Source: Sphingobium cyanobacteriorum (GTDB taxonomy: Bacteria > Pseudomonadota > Alphaproteobacteria > Sphingomonadales > Sphingomonadaceae). From it: a stretch of DNA of 64,000 bases. Below the pieces are notes generated by a model, which saw only the letters and a list, made by a program, of their open reading frames with translations, made no database searches and had not been told where the DNA came from. Below are positions 17,355-25,783 of the stretch, in pieces. How positions within the stretch are numbered: the first letter of the stretch is position 1; the number at the start of each line of letters is the position of its first letter. Position numbers and translations under genes: made by a program. The stretch spans positions 1 to 64,000 of the forward strand of contig NZ_JAUQOM010000013.1 in the NCBI RefSeq assembly GCF_030580935.1. The letters are read 5' to 3'.

Positions 17355-18197
17355 GTGCAATTCTACCTCGCCACATCCTTCATTTTTCCGCGCTCGCTTC
17401 GGCTGCGCCTGTTCACCCTCTGCTTCATTGCCACCCATATGCCGCTGCTGGGCTATCTCGCCTGGGGGCTGGCCACCGGGCGCATCGCGCTGGCGGAGTT
17501 CGTGCTGCTGACGCTGGCCACCATCGTGGGCACCGGCATCGCCCTGTTCGGCATCGGCGCATTGCTCAACCCCATCCATGCGCTCGCCGATGCGCTGCAT
17601 CAGGGGCGCGGCGACGCCCCGCTGTTGCCGGAGGTGGGCGACGTGATCCAGACCCTCTATGCCGGGGTGCAGCGGGCGCGCGACCGCATGGACGATCTGC
17701 ACCAGGCCGCGCATGAAGACCCGCTGACCGGCATCGCCAACCGGCGCGGCTTCCTCAGCGCGCTCGACGCCCTGCCGGCGGAGCGGCGGCGGGGCTGCGT
17801 CGCGATCATCGACATCGACTATTTCAAGCGGGTCAACGACCTCAGCGGCCATGAGGAGGGCGACCGGGTGCTGGCCGCCTTCGCCACCCGCCTGTCGGCA
17901 CTGGTGCGGCGGGTCGATCTGGTCGCCCGCTGGGGCGGGGAGGAATTTGCGATCTTCTTCCAGGATTGCATCGAGGATGAAGCAAGCTGGACGCTGGCGC
18001 GGATCGCCGCGCGGATGCGCAGCGACCCGATCGGCGAAACCCATGGCCGGCCGATCAGCTTTTCCGCCGGCATCTGCCGCTGGAACGGCGAACCGCTGGA
18101 GCAGACGCTGCGCCGCGCGGACGAGGCGCTCTATGACGCAAAGCAGGCCGGCCGCGACCGCATCTGCCGCGCGGCGCCGATCTTTCAGGAGGCATGA
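17355..18197 (+). CDS. Membrane-bound diguanylate cyclase (GGEEF)
   Basis: I take the GTG at 17355 as start because GGGGGAAA precedes it; the frame extends 12 codons further upstream without a site. The 280-aa protein has two transmembrane helices (about 15-70) and a HAMP-like linker (NPIHALADALHQGRGDAPLLPEVGDV). The cyclase domain begins at HEDPLTGIANRRGF and has the active ARWGGEEF motif. It should make cyclic di-GMP. The gene is followed by the ergothioneine genes but is separated by 108 bp. Confidence 0.92.
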   Translation: MQFYLATSFIFPRSLRLRLFTLCFIATHMPLLGYLAWGLATGRIALAEFVLLTLATIVGTGIALFGIGALLNPIHALADALHQGRGDAPLLPEVGDVIQTLYAGVQRARDRMDDLHQAAHEDPLTGIANRRGFLSALDALPAERRRGCVAIIDIDYFKRVNDLSGHEEGDRVLAAFATRLSALVRRVDLVARWGGEEFAIFFQDCIEDEASWTLARIAARMRSDPIGETHGRPISFSAGICRWNGEPLEQTLRRADEALYDAKQAGRDRICRAAPIFQEA

Positions 18198-18305
18198 GCC
18201 AGACGCCCCAACGGTGTGATCAAAAGGGAAGCGCGGAACCCCATGCCGGTTCATGCGCTTCTTGTCCCTTGAGAGAACGGCGCAACCGTATCGGGAAGGG
18301 CAGGC

Positions 18306-19574
18306 ATGGCGAAGAGCTGGATGGAGGTCCGGCAGGACGATCTGGAGGCGCGCTACCGCGATGTGCGGGCGCTGAGCGAGGCACTGGCCGCGCCCCTGTC
18401 CGACGCCGACGCCACCGTCCAGTCGATGCCCGATGCGTCGCCCGCCAAATGGCATCTGGCGCATATGAGCTGGTTTTTCGAGACATTCGTGCTGCGCGAT
18501 CATGTGGCGGGATACCGGCCGTTCGATCCGCGCTACGCCTTCCTGTTCAATAGCTATTATGAGGCGGAGGGCGCGCGTCACGCCCGGCCGATGCGGGGCA
18601 TGTTGACCCGGCCGTCGCTGGCGGAGGTGCGTACCTATCGCGCCCATGTCGATGCCGCGCTGATCGGTGCGCTCGGCATGTTGTCGCAATCGGCCCGTGC
18701 GCTGGTGACGCTCGGCCTCCAGCATGAACAGCAGCATCAGGAATTGCTGCTGACCGACCTGCTCCACCTGTTTTCGCTCAACCCGCTGGAACCGGCGCTG
18801 TTCACCGCGCCTGCGGCCGCGCCCGTGGCCCTGCCCGGCCCGCTCCACTGGATCGAGGGGCGCGAAGGGCTGGTCGAGATGGGCGAGGATGGCCGCAGCG
18901 CCTTCGCCTTCGATTGCGAAGGGCCGCGCCACAAGGCGGTGCTGCGCCCCCATGCGCTGGCGCATCGGCCCGTGACCAATGGCGAATGGATCGCCTTCAT
19001 CGAGGATGGCGGATACCGCACCGCCGCGCACTGGCTGTCGGACGGCTGGGCGTGGGTGAAGGGCGAAGGGATCGACGCGCCGCTCTACTGGAAACAGGGA
19101 GAAACCGGCTGGACCCGGTTCGGGCTGGACGGCCGCCAGCCGGTCAATCCGGCTGCGCCTGTCACCCATATCAGCCTGTATGAAGCGGATGCCTATGCCA
19201 GTTGGGCGGACGCGCGCCTGCCGACCGAGGCGGAATGGGAAAGCGCGGCGCTCAACGTCTCGCCGATCAGCGGCAACCAGCTGGATGCCCCCGCCTGCCC
19301 GCGCCCGCACCCGGCCGAGGAGGGATCGGGGCTGAGCCAGATGTTCGGCGATGTGTGGGAATGGACCGGCAGCGCCTATCGCCCCCATCCCGGTTTCCGT
19401 GTCGCGCCGGGCGCGGTCGGCGAATATAATGGCAAGTTCATGTCGGGCCAGTTCGTCCTGAAAGGCGGCAGTTGCGCCACCCCGCGCGGGCATGTGCGGG
19501 CAAGTTACCGCAATTTCTTCTACCCCCATCAACGCTGGCAGTTCACCGGGCTGCGGCTGGCGAAGGATCTGTAA
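18306..19574 (+). CDS. egtB: Ergothioneine biosynthesis sulfoxide synthase EgtB
   Basis: The 422-aa protein has an N-terminal DinB-like helical domain with the iron-ligand residues of EgtB (WHLAHMSWFFET, His 50/53; LQHEQQHQELL, His 140/144). A C-terminal FGE-sulfatase-like domain follows (PVTNGEWIAFIEDGGY, LPTEAEWESAAL, DVWEWTGSAY). The enzyme uses oxygen and non-heme iron to join trimethylhistidine to a thiol donor. It is followed four bases later by egtD, so the two form an operon. No egtA or egtC gene is nearby, which suggests cysteine itself rather than gamma-glutamylcysteine may be the thiol donor; this is an inference. Confidence 0.93.
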   Translation: MAKSWMEVRQDDLEARYRDVRALSEALAAPLSDADATVQSMPDASPAKWHLAHMSWFFETFVLRDHVAGYRPFDPRYAFLFNSYYEAEGARHARPMRGMLTRPSLAEVRTYRAHVDAALIGALGMLSQSARALVTLGLQHEQQHQELLLTDLLHLFSLNPLEPALFTAPAAAPVALPGPLHWIEGREGLVEMGEDGRSAFAFDCEGPRHKAVLRPHALAHRPVTNGEWIAFIEDGGYRTAAHWLSDGWAWVKGEGIDAPLYWKQGETGWTRFGLDGRQPVNPAAPVTHISLYEADAYASWADARLPTEAEWESAALNVSPISGNQLDAPACPRPHPAEEGSGLSQMFGDVWEWTGSAYRPHPGFRVAPGAVGEYNGKFMSGQFVLKGGSCATPRGHVRASYRNFFYPHQRWQFTGLRLAKDL

Positions 19575-19578
19575 CCCG

Positions 19579-20538
19579 ATGCTGCTGACCGACGACGCCC
19601 CTGCGCTGGCGCGCACGATCGACCCCGCTTTCCGCCGCGACATCATCGACGGGCTGACTCGTCGGCCAAGAGCCACGCCGCCGCTCTGGTTCTACGACCG
19701 GCGCGGGTCGGAACTGTTCGAGGATATTACCGACCTGCCCGAATATTATCCGACCCGGACCGAAACCGCGCTGCTCAAGGCCCATGGAGCGGACTTCGCG
19801 GCGGCGGTGGGCGCCGGGCGCGCGGTGGTCGAGTTCGGCGCGGGCAGCGCGCGCAAGACGCCGCACCTGCTGCGCGCGATCGCCCCGGCCGCCTATGTGC
19901 CCATCGACATCAGCGGTGACTTCCTGCGCGCGAGCAGCGCGGAGCTGGCAAGCGCCTTTCCAGCCCTGCCGGTGATCCCGGTGGTGGGCGATTTCAACGG
20001 ACCGCTGAGCCTGCCCGCCGCGATCGACGGGCTGCCACGCCTGGGCTTCTTCCCCGGATCGACCATCGGCAATATGGAGCCGGACGCGGCGGTCGACCTG
20101 TTGAGGGCGATGCGGCGGCTGCTGGGGCCGGACGCGATGCTGCTGATTGGCATGGACCGGATCAAGGACGCGCGCCGGCTGGTCGCCGCCTATGACGACG
20201 CGGCGGGCGTGACGGCGGCGTTCAACCTCAACCTGCTGACACGGATCAACCGTGAACTGGAGGGCGACCTGCCGCTCGACGGCTTTGCCCATCGCGCCAT
20301 CTGGAACGATGAGAAGGCGCGGATCGAAATGCATCTGGAGGCGGTGCGCCCGCTCCATTTCCACGTCGCGGGCCAATGTTTCGACATGGACGCGGGCGAA
20401 ACGATCCATACCGAAAGCAGCCACAAATATAGCCCGCGCGACGAACGCCTGCTGCTGCGCGCGGGCGGATGGCAGCCGACGCGCGAATGGACCGATGACG
20501 AGGGGCTGTTTACGCTGGTGCTGGCGGAAGCGGGTTGA
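19579..20538 (+). CDS. egtD: L-histidine N(alpha)-methyltransferase EgtD
   Basis: The 319-aa protein trimethylates histidine to hercynine with SAM, the first step of ergothioneine synthesis. It matches the family at YDRRGSELFEDITDLPEYYPTRTE, the SAM loop VEFGAGSARKT and FPGSTIGNMEP. The C-terminal signature ETIHTESSHKYS is also present. The ATG at 19579 follows AAGGA located in the end of egtB, indicating coupled expression. It is the last gene of the operon; a repeat-rich region follows. Confidence 0.95.
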   Translation: MLLTDDAPALARTIDPAFRRDIIDGLTRRPRATPPLWFYDRRGSELFEDITDLPEYYPTRTETALLKAHGADFAAAVGAGRAVVEFGAGSARKTPHLLRAIAPAAYVPIDISGDFLRASSAELASAFPALPVIPVVGDFNGPLSLPAAIDGLPRLGFFPGSTIGNMEPDAAVDLLRAMRRLLGPDAMLLIGMDRIKDARRLVAAYDDAAGVTAAFNLNLLTRINRELEGDLPLDGFAHRAIWNDEKARIEMHLEAVRPLHFHVAGQCFDMDAGETIHTESSHKYSPRDERLLLRAGGWQPTREWTDDEGLFTLVLAEAG

Positions 20539-20614
20539 GGCAGCCTTGTCGCTGATCGACTATTTTTTGTCATTTGAAGTCGCATCGTTGGTGCCTGGAA
20601 GCGCCCCCCCTGTC

Positions 20615-20646
20615 GTCACCCCAGCGCAGGCTGGGGTCTCAGGCGG
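20615..20646 (+). repeat. REP-like palindromic repeat, copy 1
   Basis: This 32-nt unit contains CCCCAGCG-CAG-GCTGGGG-type dyad symmetry and ends TCTCAGGCGG. It is matched in inverted orientation at 20830-20861, differing only in the three-base loop. Such CCCCAGCG palindromes are widespread in sphingomonad intergenic DNA. It abuts the stop codon of a decayed GIY-YIG gene. Confidence 0.8.
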
Positions 20647-20810
20647 TCAGAGGATAAGGTCTGACATATCGCGCCAATCGGGATTACCCTCCTCTATCAG
20701 CCGGATTTTCCATTCGCGCTTCCAGGCTTTGAGGGCCTTCTCACGAGCGATAGCAAGAGAACGCCCCTTGTTCTGTTAGTCATGATATAGGTGTAGCTGC
20801 CTTGCGCCAT
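20647..20810 (-). pseudogene. Decayed GIY-YIG nuclease gene
   Basis: On the minus strand an ATG at 20810 begins MAQGSYTYIMTNRTRG, the N-terminus of small GIY-YIG-domain proteins. The other end, in another frame, reads AIAREKALKAWKREWKIRLI and IEEGNPDWRDM and ends at a TGA at 20647-20649, which is their C-terminus. About 60 central codons, including the rest of the catalytic core, are missing and the two ends are out of frame. The remnant fits exactly between two inverted palindromic repeats. An intact member would be about 95 aa. Confidence 0.8.
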
Positions 20811-20829
20811 GTCCTACCGCAGCGCGCCG

Positions 20830-20861
20830 CCGCCTGAGACCCCAGCGTTCGCTGGGGTGAC
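20830..20861 (-). repeat. REP-like palindromic repeat, copy 2 (inverted)
   Basis: This is the reverse complement of 20615-20646 at 29 of 32 positions, the three differences being the loop of the hairpin (AAC instead of CAG, read in the same sense). Together the pair forms a 247-bp unit with the pseudogene inside. Confidence 0.8.
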
Positions 20862-20928
20862 GCTGAATTTTATGTCCGCTTTACAGCATTTGCGCCCGTA
20901 ACCCGACTGTCCGCAATCCACCCAATTC

Positions 20929-20960
20929 CGTCATTACCGCGCAGGCGGGAACCCATCTCC
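20929..20960 (+). repeat. Second type of intergenic palindromic repeat
   Basis: CGTCATTACCGCGCAGGCGG at 20929-20948 and the following GAACCCATCTCC resemble the CGTCATTCCCGCG-x-GCGGGAACCCATCTCC repeat common between genes in sphingomonads. The central CCGCGCAGGCGG is an imperfect dyad. Only one copy is seen here. Confidence 0.45.
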
Positions 20961-21045
20961 CGATCGCTCGACAGGGCGAAAGGGCTGGAGATGGAGCACC
21001 GCCGACGCCGGAAGGACGGTGTAACATGACCAGCCCGCTGCCACC

Positions 21046-21753
21046 CTACCCCGTCGCCAGCAGCAGGTCGCGCAGGTCGGTGAGGCTGGGCAGCACCTGC
21101 GCGCAGGCGAGGGCGAGTTCCTCGGTCGGGGGCAGCAGGTCTGGCACCATCACCGTCGCCATGCCCGCCGCCACGGCCGATCGGACGCCGGCATGGCTGT
21201 CCTCCACCGCGACGACATGGGCGGGATCGACGCCCAGCCGGCGCGCGGCGAGCAGATAGGGTTCGGGGTGGGGCTTGGGCCGTTCCACGTCGCTGCGCGT
21301 GACGATGACATCGAAATAGGCAAGCAGCCCGCTCCTTTCCAGCCGGGCCTGCGCATAAGGCGCGGCGGTGGAGGTGGCGAGCGCCATCGGGATGTTCGCC
21401 CTTGCCAGATGCGCGAGCAGCAGGTCCGCGCCGGGGCGCAGCGGGATGCCGGCATCGACCGCCGCCTCGAACAGCGCGTCGCCATTGGCATAGAAGCGCG
21501 CCAGCGGGAAGTCCGGTCCCAGATGGCGGGCCAGCATCCGCTCATTTTCGTCGCGATGGATGCCGACCATCGAGAGCAGCAGATCGTCCGCCATCGGCCA
21601 GCCGATCGCGTCGCCCGCCTGGGCGAAGGCGCGGCGATGCGCCGCCTCCGTGTCGATCAGCGTGCCGTCCATGTCGAAAATGACGGCGCGGATCGGGTCG
21701 GGCAGGGTCGCGGGGCTGAAGGACGGAGCGGATTGGCGCAGCGGCTGGGTCAT
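21046..21753 (-). CDS. HAD-superfamily phosphatase, beta-phosphoglucomutase-like
   Basis: The 235-aa protein has HAD motif I FDMDGTLIDTE (nucleophile and acid Asp), motif II LATSTAA, motif III Lys in ERPKPHPEPYL and motif IV VAVEDSHAGVRSA. A helical cap domain lies between I and II, as in beta-phosphoglucomutases and phosphoglycolate phosphatases. Substrate cannot be assigned from sequence. It is a single gene next to a repeat-rich intergenic stretch. Confidence 0.9.
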   Translation of the reverse strand: MTQPLRQSAPSFSPATLPDPIRAVIFDMDGTLIDTEAAHRRAFAQAGDAIGWPMADDLLLSMVGIHRDENERMLARHLGPDFPLARFYANGDALFEAAVDAGIPLRPGADLLLAHLARANIPMALATSTAAPYAQARLERSGLLAYFDVIVTRSDVERPKPHPEPYLLAARRLGVDPAHVVAVEDSHAGVRSAVAAGMATVMVPDLLPPTEELALACAQVLPSLTDLRDLLLATG

Positions 21754-21833
21754 GACACCGATATGGCCGCCCTATGTGCATATACCATTGCAAAATCGGG
21801 CGGGACGATTGCGGATTTTGGCGCTGCCCCCCC

Positions 21834-22880
21834 TTATTCCACCACCCGCGCCGACCATGTCCTGATCCAGTGCCATGCGCCGCGGCATTCACCCATGGCG
21901 GTCGCTTCGGTCAGGCGGAAGCGGGTGCCGTCCCAGACATAGGTTTCGCTGCCGCCGCAATCGCCGATGCCACGCCCCTTGGCGAAGCTGGACAGTTCCG
22001 ACTTTTCGGGCACCCAGCCGGCATTGACCAGCATCGGCCGCGCCTCTTCCTCGCTCCAGCCGGGCTTCGCGTCGAACATGGCAAGACGGAAGGCGCGGCG
22101 GCCGGGCGTGCCGGTGGCGATCACCGGGATGGCGGTGAAATTATAGGCGCCGCTGCCGCAGGGGACGAGGATCAGCGTCTCCGCCTTCGACAGGCGCTGC
22201 GACTGCGGCGGCTCCATATCCTTCATCTCATCGGCGCAGCCGGTAAATTTGCCCAGCGCGGTCAGTTCCTCCCGCCACAGGGGGGCAGGCGCGGCCCCTG
22301 CCGGCACGATCGCGCGGCGGATGACGGGCGCAGCGGGCGCGGCGCGCACGGCGAGCGGCCCCAGCGCGCCGGTGGCGACCAGCGCGGTGCTGGTCCCGGC
22401 CCGGCCCTGCCGCGCGTCCATGTAGCGCAGCGCTGCGCCCGATCCGGCGAGCGACGGCTTGCCCAGGACGCGGTTGCCCGACCGCACCTCCAGCGTGCCG
22501 CCGCGCGCCATGGCGATGGCGAGCGCCGCGGCCTGCGGCCCGCGCAGCGTGGCTTCGCCGTCGCGACTCTGCGCGCTGGCGACCAGGCGGCCGTCGATAT
22601 GGAAGCTGACATCGCCCCCGCCCTTGGCGTCGCGGCTGACCCACACTTCCGCCGCCGCGTCAGGCCCGGCGTCGCGAACCACCCCGACCATGACCGGATT
22701 GTCGGGCCATTCACCGCCTTCGGGCAGCAACGACACCGCTTCGCAGCGGTTGCGATTGTCGCAGCCGATGGTCCAGTCCTTGTAGGTTTCCAGCGCACCG
22801 GGTTTTGGCGCTTGCGCAGCGACCATGCCCGGCCAGCTCAGGGTCGCCAGCGCGACCAGGAAATAATGTTGTGCCCCCAT
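21834..22880 (-). CDS. DUF1176-family exported protein
   Basis: The 348-aa protein begins with a signal peptide (cleavage near MVAAQ) and continues with ETYKDWTIGCDNRNRCEAVSL, the opening motif of DUF1176. Paired cysteines later in the sequence (FTGCADEM, LVPCGSG, GDCGGSE, MGECRGAW) suggest disulfides in the periplasm. Related proteins occur throughout alphaproteobacteria with no established role. It stands alone. Confidence 0.82.
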   Translation of the reverse strand: MGAQHYFLVALATLSWPGMVAAQAPKPGALETYKDWTIGCDNRNRCEAVSLLPEGGEWPDNPVMVGVVRDAGPDAAAEVWVSRDAKGGGDVSFHIDGRLVASAQSRDGEATLRGPQAAALAIAMARGGTLEVRSGNRVLGKPSLAGSGAALRYMDARQGRAGTSTALVATGALGPLAVRAAPAAPVIRRAIVPAGAAPAPLWREELTALGKFTGCADEMKDMEPPQSQRLSKAETLILVPCGSGAYNFTAIPVIATGTPGRRAFRLAMFDAKPGWSEEEARPMLVNAGWVPEKSELSSFAKGRGIGDCGGSETYVWDGTRFRLTEATAMGECRGAWHWIRTWSARVVE

Positions 22881-22988
22881 GGGTTAACCATAACCCATTT
22901 GCGCGGGCAGCGGTAGAGTCTCCGTTACGCTGCCGTGTTGATCACGACACAGCCGTCCATCCCCCGCCGCGCGGGCGCGCGCTCTCCC

Positions 22989-24311
22989 CTAAAGGCTCAG
23001 CATCAGTCCCGCGAGCGCGGCGCTCATCAGGTTGGCGAGGCTGCCGGCGACCAGCGCCTTCAACCCCAGCTTCGCGATCATCGGCCGCTGGTTGGGGGCC
23101 AGGTTGCCCGTCACCGCCATCTGGATCGCGATCGAGCTGAAATTGGCAAAGCCGCACAGCGCGAAGGTAATGATGGCGACGGTCGCGGGCGACAGCGCGC
23201 CCTGCACCTGGCCCAGATTGATGTAAGCGACAAATTCGTTGAGCACGACCTTCGTGCCGAACAGCCCGCCCGCCACCTGCGCTTCGGCCCAGGGGATGTT
23301 GAGCAGATACATGACCGGCTGAAACACATAGCCCAGCAGCATCTGGAAACTCAGCGCCGGATAGCCGAACCAGGCGCCGATGCCGCCCAATATGCCATTG
23401 GCGAGCGCCACCAGCGCAACGAAGGCCAGCACCATCGCGCCGACCGCAACGGCCAGCTTCACGCCGGTCTGCGCGCCCTGCGCCGCCGCCATGATGAGGT
23501 TGGCGGGTTTTTCCTCGTCATGGCTGGCCTGCGGCATGGGTTCGCCCGGCGTCCCTTCGGGCAGCAGCGCGGCGGGGCCGGCGCCGCTGATCCGGCTTTC
23601 GGGCAAAAGCAGGTCGGGATGGTCGCCCAGCGGCAATTCGCCCTGCACCGGCACGCGCGGGTCGGGCATCATGATCTTGGCCATCAGCAGACCGCCGGGC
23701 GCCGCCATGAAGCTGGCCGCGAGCAGATAGTCGATCTTGATCCCCATGGAGGCATAGGCGGCCAGGATGGTGCCCGCCACGCCCGCCATGCCGCTGGTCA
23801 TGACGGCGAAGAGTTGCGGCGGGGTCAGGCCGGCCAGATAGGGGCGGATGACCAGCGGGCTTTCGCTTTGCCCCACGAAGATGTTGGCGGCCGCGCACAG
23901 GCTTTCCACCTTCGACACGCCCGTCACCTGTTCGATCGCGCCGCCGACCCAACGGACGATGAACTGCATGATGCCCAGATAATAGAGGATCGACACCAGG
24001 CTGGCGAAGAAGATGATCACGGGAAGTGCAGCGATCGCGAAGCTGGCCCCGCCGATTTCGGGCCTGGCGAGCGGGCCGAAGATGAAATCGGTGCCCGCCT
24101 GGGCATAGCCGAGCAGATTGGCCACCCCCTTCGACATGCCGCCGATGATCGCCCGGCCCGCAGGGACATAGAGCACCAGCAGGGCAATGCCGGCCTGCAA
24201 CAGGAAGGCCGCCCCCACGACCCGCGGCCGGATGGCGCGGCGGTCGGAGGACAGGGCGAAGGCGATGGCAAGGATGAGCAATATGCCGGCAAGGCCGATG
24301 ATAAGATGCAT
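22989..24311 (-). CDS. NupC-type concentrative nucleoside transporter
   Basis: Starting at 24311 the protein is 440 aa; the upstream part of the frame is not protein-like. It has the CNT family segments RPRVVGAAFLLQ, GMSKGVANLLGYA, the FVGQSESPLVIRPYL motif and a C-terminal GFANFSSIAIQM. About ten membrane segments are visible. It should couple nucleoside uptake to a cation gradient at the inner membrane. A long hydrophilic stretch (about residues 225-275) between helices is larger than in E. coli NupC. It is separate from the MarR-like gene upstream. Confidence 0.92.
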   Translation of the reverse strand: MHLIIGLAGILLILAIAFALSSDRRAIRPRVVGAAFLLQAGIALLVLYVPAGRAIIGGMSKGVANLLGYAQAGTDFIFGPLARPEIGGASFAIAALPVIIFFASLVSILYYLGIMQFIVRWVGGAIEQVTGVSKVESLCAAANIFVGQSESPLVIRPYLAGLTPPQLFAVMTSGMAGVAGTILAAYASMGIKIDYLLAASFMAAPGGLLMAKIMMPDPRVPVQGELPLGDHPDLLLPESRISGAGPAALLPEGTPGEPMPQASHDEEKPANLIMAAAQGAQTGVKLAVAVGAMVLAFVALVALANGILGGIGAWFGYPALSFQMLLGYVFQPVMYLLNIPWAEAQVAGGLFGTKVVLNEFVAYINLGQVQGALSPATVAIITFALCGFANFSSIAIQMAVTGNLAPNQRPMIAKLGLKALVAGSLANLMSAALAGLMLSL

Positions 24312-24438
24312 GAAGCGCTTTCGCGGGAAAGGACGAACCGCGCGACCATAAGGGCCGCGACGCGGCGAAGCCAGCGCTTTGCTGCTGGCCGAACGCCGAT
24401 CGCCGGGGGCTGTCCTCCTCCCGCCGGCGCGGCGATCC

Positions 24439-24912
24439 CTAATCCTCCCCCGACAAAGCGAGCGATACCCAGGATGCCATGGCATCCACCGCCAGCGGCG
24501 ACAGGCGGATCGAACGGCGACGGCGGCTGCTGGGCGAACTGCGATGTTCGACCAGCAGGCCGCGCCGCTCCATCACGCCGACCTGGCCGACGATCAGGTT
24601 CAGGGAAAGCCGCAATGTTTCGCTCAACTGTTCCAGCGTCATCGCCCGCCCTTCCGTCTCCGCCTGGAACAGCAGCAGCAATATGTCCCAGGCCGGATCA
24701 GCGAACAGGTCATGGCCGAACAGGGTGGTGCGGGCGCGGCGCGCGCCGATATAGCGGGCGATGACCGCACGTTGATCCTCGCCCCCGTTTTCCAGGATCG
24801 CCGGCTCTTCCTTGCGCGCATGGTAACTGGTCAGGCAGCGTTGCAGCGCCACCACCAGGTCCACCGCCTCCTGACTGGGCAGGGCGCGGTCAGGCGGGAT
24901 ATGCGCGGTCAT
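24439..24912 (-). CDS. MarR-like winged-helix regulator
   Basis: The 157-aa protein has a C-terminal winged helix (WDILLLLFQAE, MTLEQLSETLRLSLNLIVGQVGVMERRGLLVEHR, then a basic wing SSPSSRRRRSIRLS). Sphingomonads encode many such short regulators. It overlaps the preceding membrane-protein gene by 23 bp and is probably co-transcribed with it. No ligand-binding residues can be assigned. Confidence 0.75.
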   Translation of the reverse strand: MTAHIPPDRALPSQEAVDLVVALQRCLTSYHARKEEPAILENGGEDQRAVIARYIGARRARTTLFGHDLFADPAWDILLLLFQAETEGRAMTLEQLSETLRLSLNLIVGQVGVMERRGLLVEHRSSPSSRRRRSIRLSPLAVDAMASWVSLALSGED

Positions 24913-25315
24913 GCAATGCCTTCCGGTCCAGTTCGATGCCGATGATGGCGAAAAGCATCAGCGGGATGACCCATACCGTGCTGAGCCCCGCGTAGATCAT
25001 GCTGGGGAAATCCGGGCGCAACAGGGTCACGATATGGGTCAGCACCGTCATCAACTGGCAGCCGGCGACCCAGATCGGCCAGTAGCGGTCGCTGCGCAAC
25101 ATCAGCCACAACAGCGCGGCAAAGGTGCCCAGATCCACGAGCATCAGCCAATATTGGGTGGCGTGCCACGATCCGGCGAGTTGCGCCGGGATGCTGAGCA
25201 GCGCCGCCGCAATCGAGATGACGACCAGTAACCGGCCATCGCGTCCGCCGAAACAGACGGCGAAAACGCAGGTCATGAGCATCAAAAGCCAGAAGAAAGC
25301 CGCCAGCATCTGCAT
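24890..25315 (-). CDS. Four-helix membrane protein of unknown function
   Basis: I take the ATG at 25315 (MQMLAAFFW), giving 141 aa; the longer frame has no hydrophobic or conserved content. Four or five transmembrane helices fill the protein. It is charged only in short loops, for example FGGRDGRL and RSDRYWP. I do not recognise the family. It overlaps the MarR-like gene by 23 bp, so the two probably act together, perhaps with this protein as a membrane partner. Confidence 0.7.
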   Translation of the reverse strand: MQMLAAFFWLLMLMTCVFAVCFGGRDGRLLVVISIAAALLSIPAQLAGSWHATQYWLMLVDLGTFAALLWLMLRSDRYWPIWVAGCQLMTVLTHIVTLLRPDFPSMIYAGLSTVWVIPLMLFAIIGIELDRKALHDRAYPA

Positions 25316-25370
25316 TTCCGATTGAGAGGGAGGGCAATGGTCATACAGATGCCGGCGACTTTCGCCCCGT

Positions 25371-25715
25371 TCAGGCGACCAGATGCAGGTGGCGCGCGGT
25401 TTCGCGCTGCTCCAGCTCCAGGCCGATGGGGCAGCCAAAGGCAGTCACGTCATGCTGGCTGCGTTCGATGCAGCGGGTCAGCAGCGCGGTGGCGCGCACC
25501 ATGTCGCTGCGGCCTTCGATGATCTTGGTCGCGCTGTCGTGAATCTGCTTGAGGATACGCTGACTTTCGCTCGCGGTCAGGCCCGACCCCTGCGATGCAC
25601 TGAGGAAGGCGGTGGTCAGTTGCGCGGCGTCGACCAGCGCATTGTCCAGCGCGGCGAAAGCCTGGCGGGTCTGATCGGCGACGGCCTGGGTCTTTGCGAT
25701 ATCGAGGTTGAGCAC
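25371..25715 (-). CDS. Small helical cytosolic protein, unknown function
   Basis: The 114-aa product is predicted all-helical and soluble (MLNLDIAKTQAVADQTRQAF, ESQRILKQIHDSATKIIEGR, DMVRATALLTRCIERSQH). The pattern of heptad-like hydrophobics suggests a bundle or coiled coil. I recognise no domain. It sits between a membrane-anchored LuxR gene and a small membrane protein gene in the same orientation. Confidence 0.65.
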   Translation of the reverse strand: MLNLDIAKTQAVADQTRQAFAALDNALVDAAQLTTAFLSASQGSGLTASESQRILKQIHDSATKIIEGRSDMVRATALLTRCIERSQHDVTAFGCPIGLELEQRETARHLHLVA

Positions 25716-25783
25716 AAGTCATCTCCTTCGCACGACTCCCTTCAGGGAGCGGTGCGTTATTCAGCGTGGCGATTTCGGAGGGA

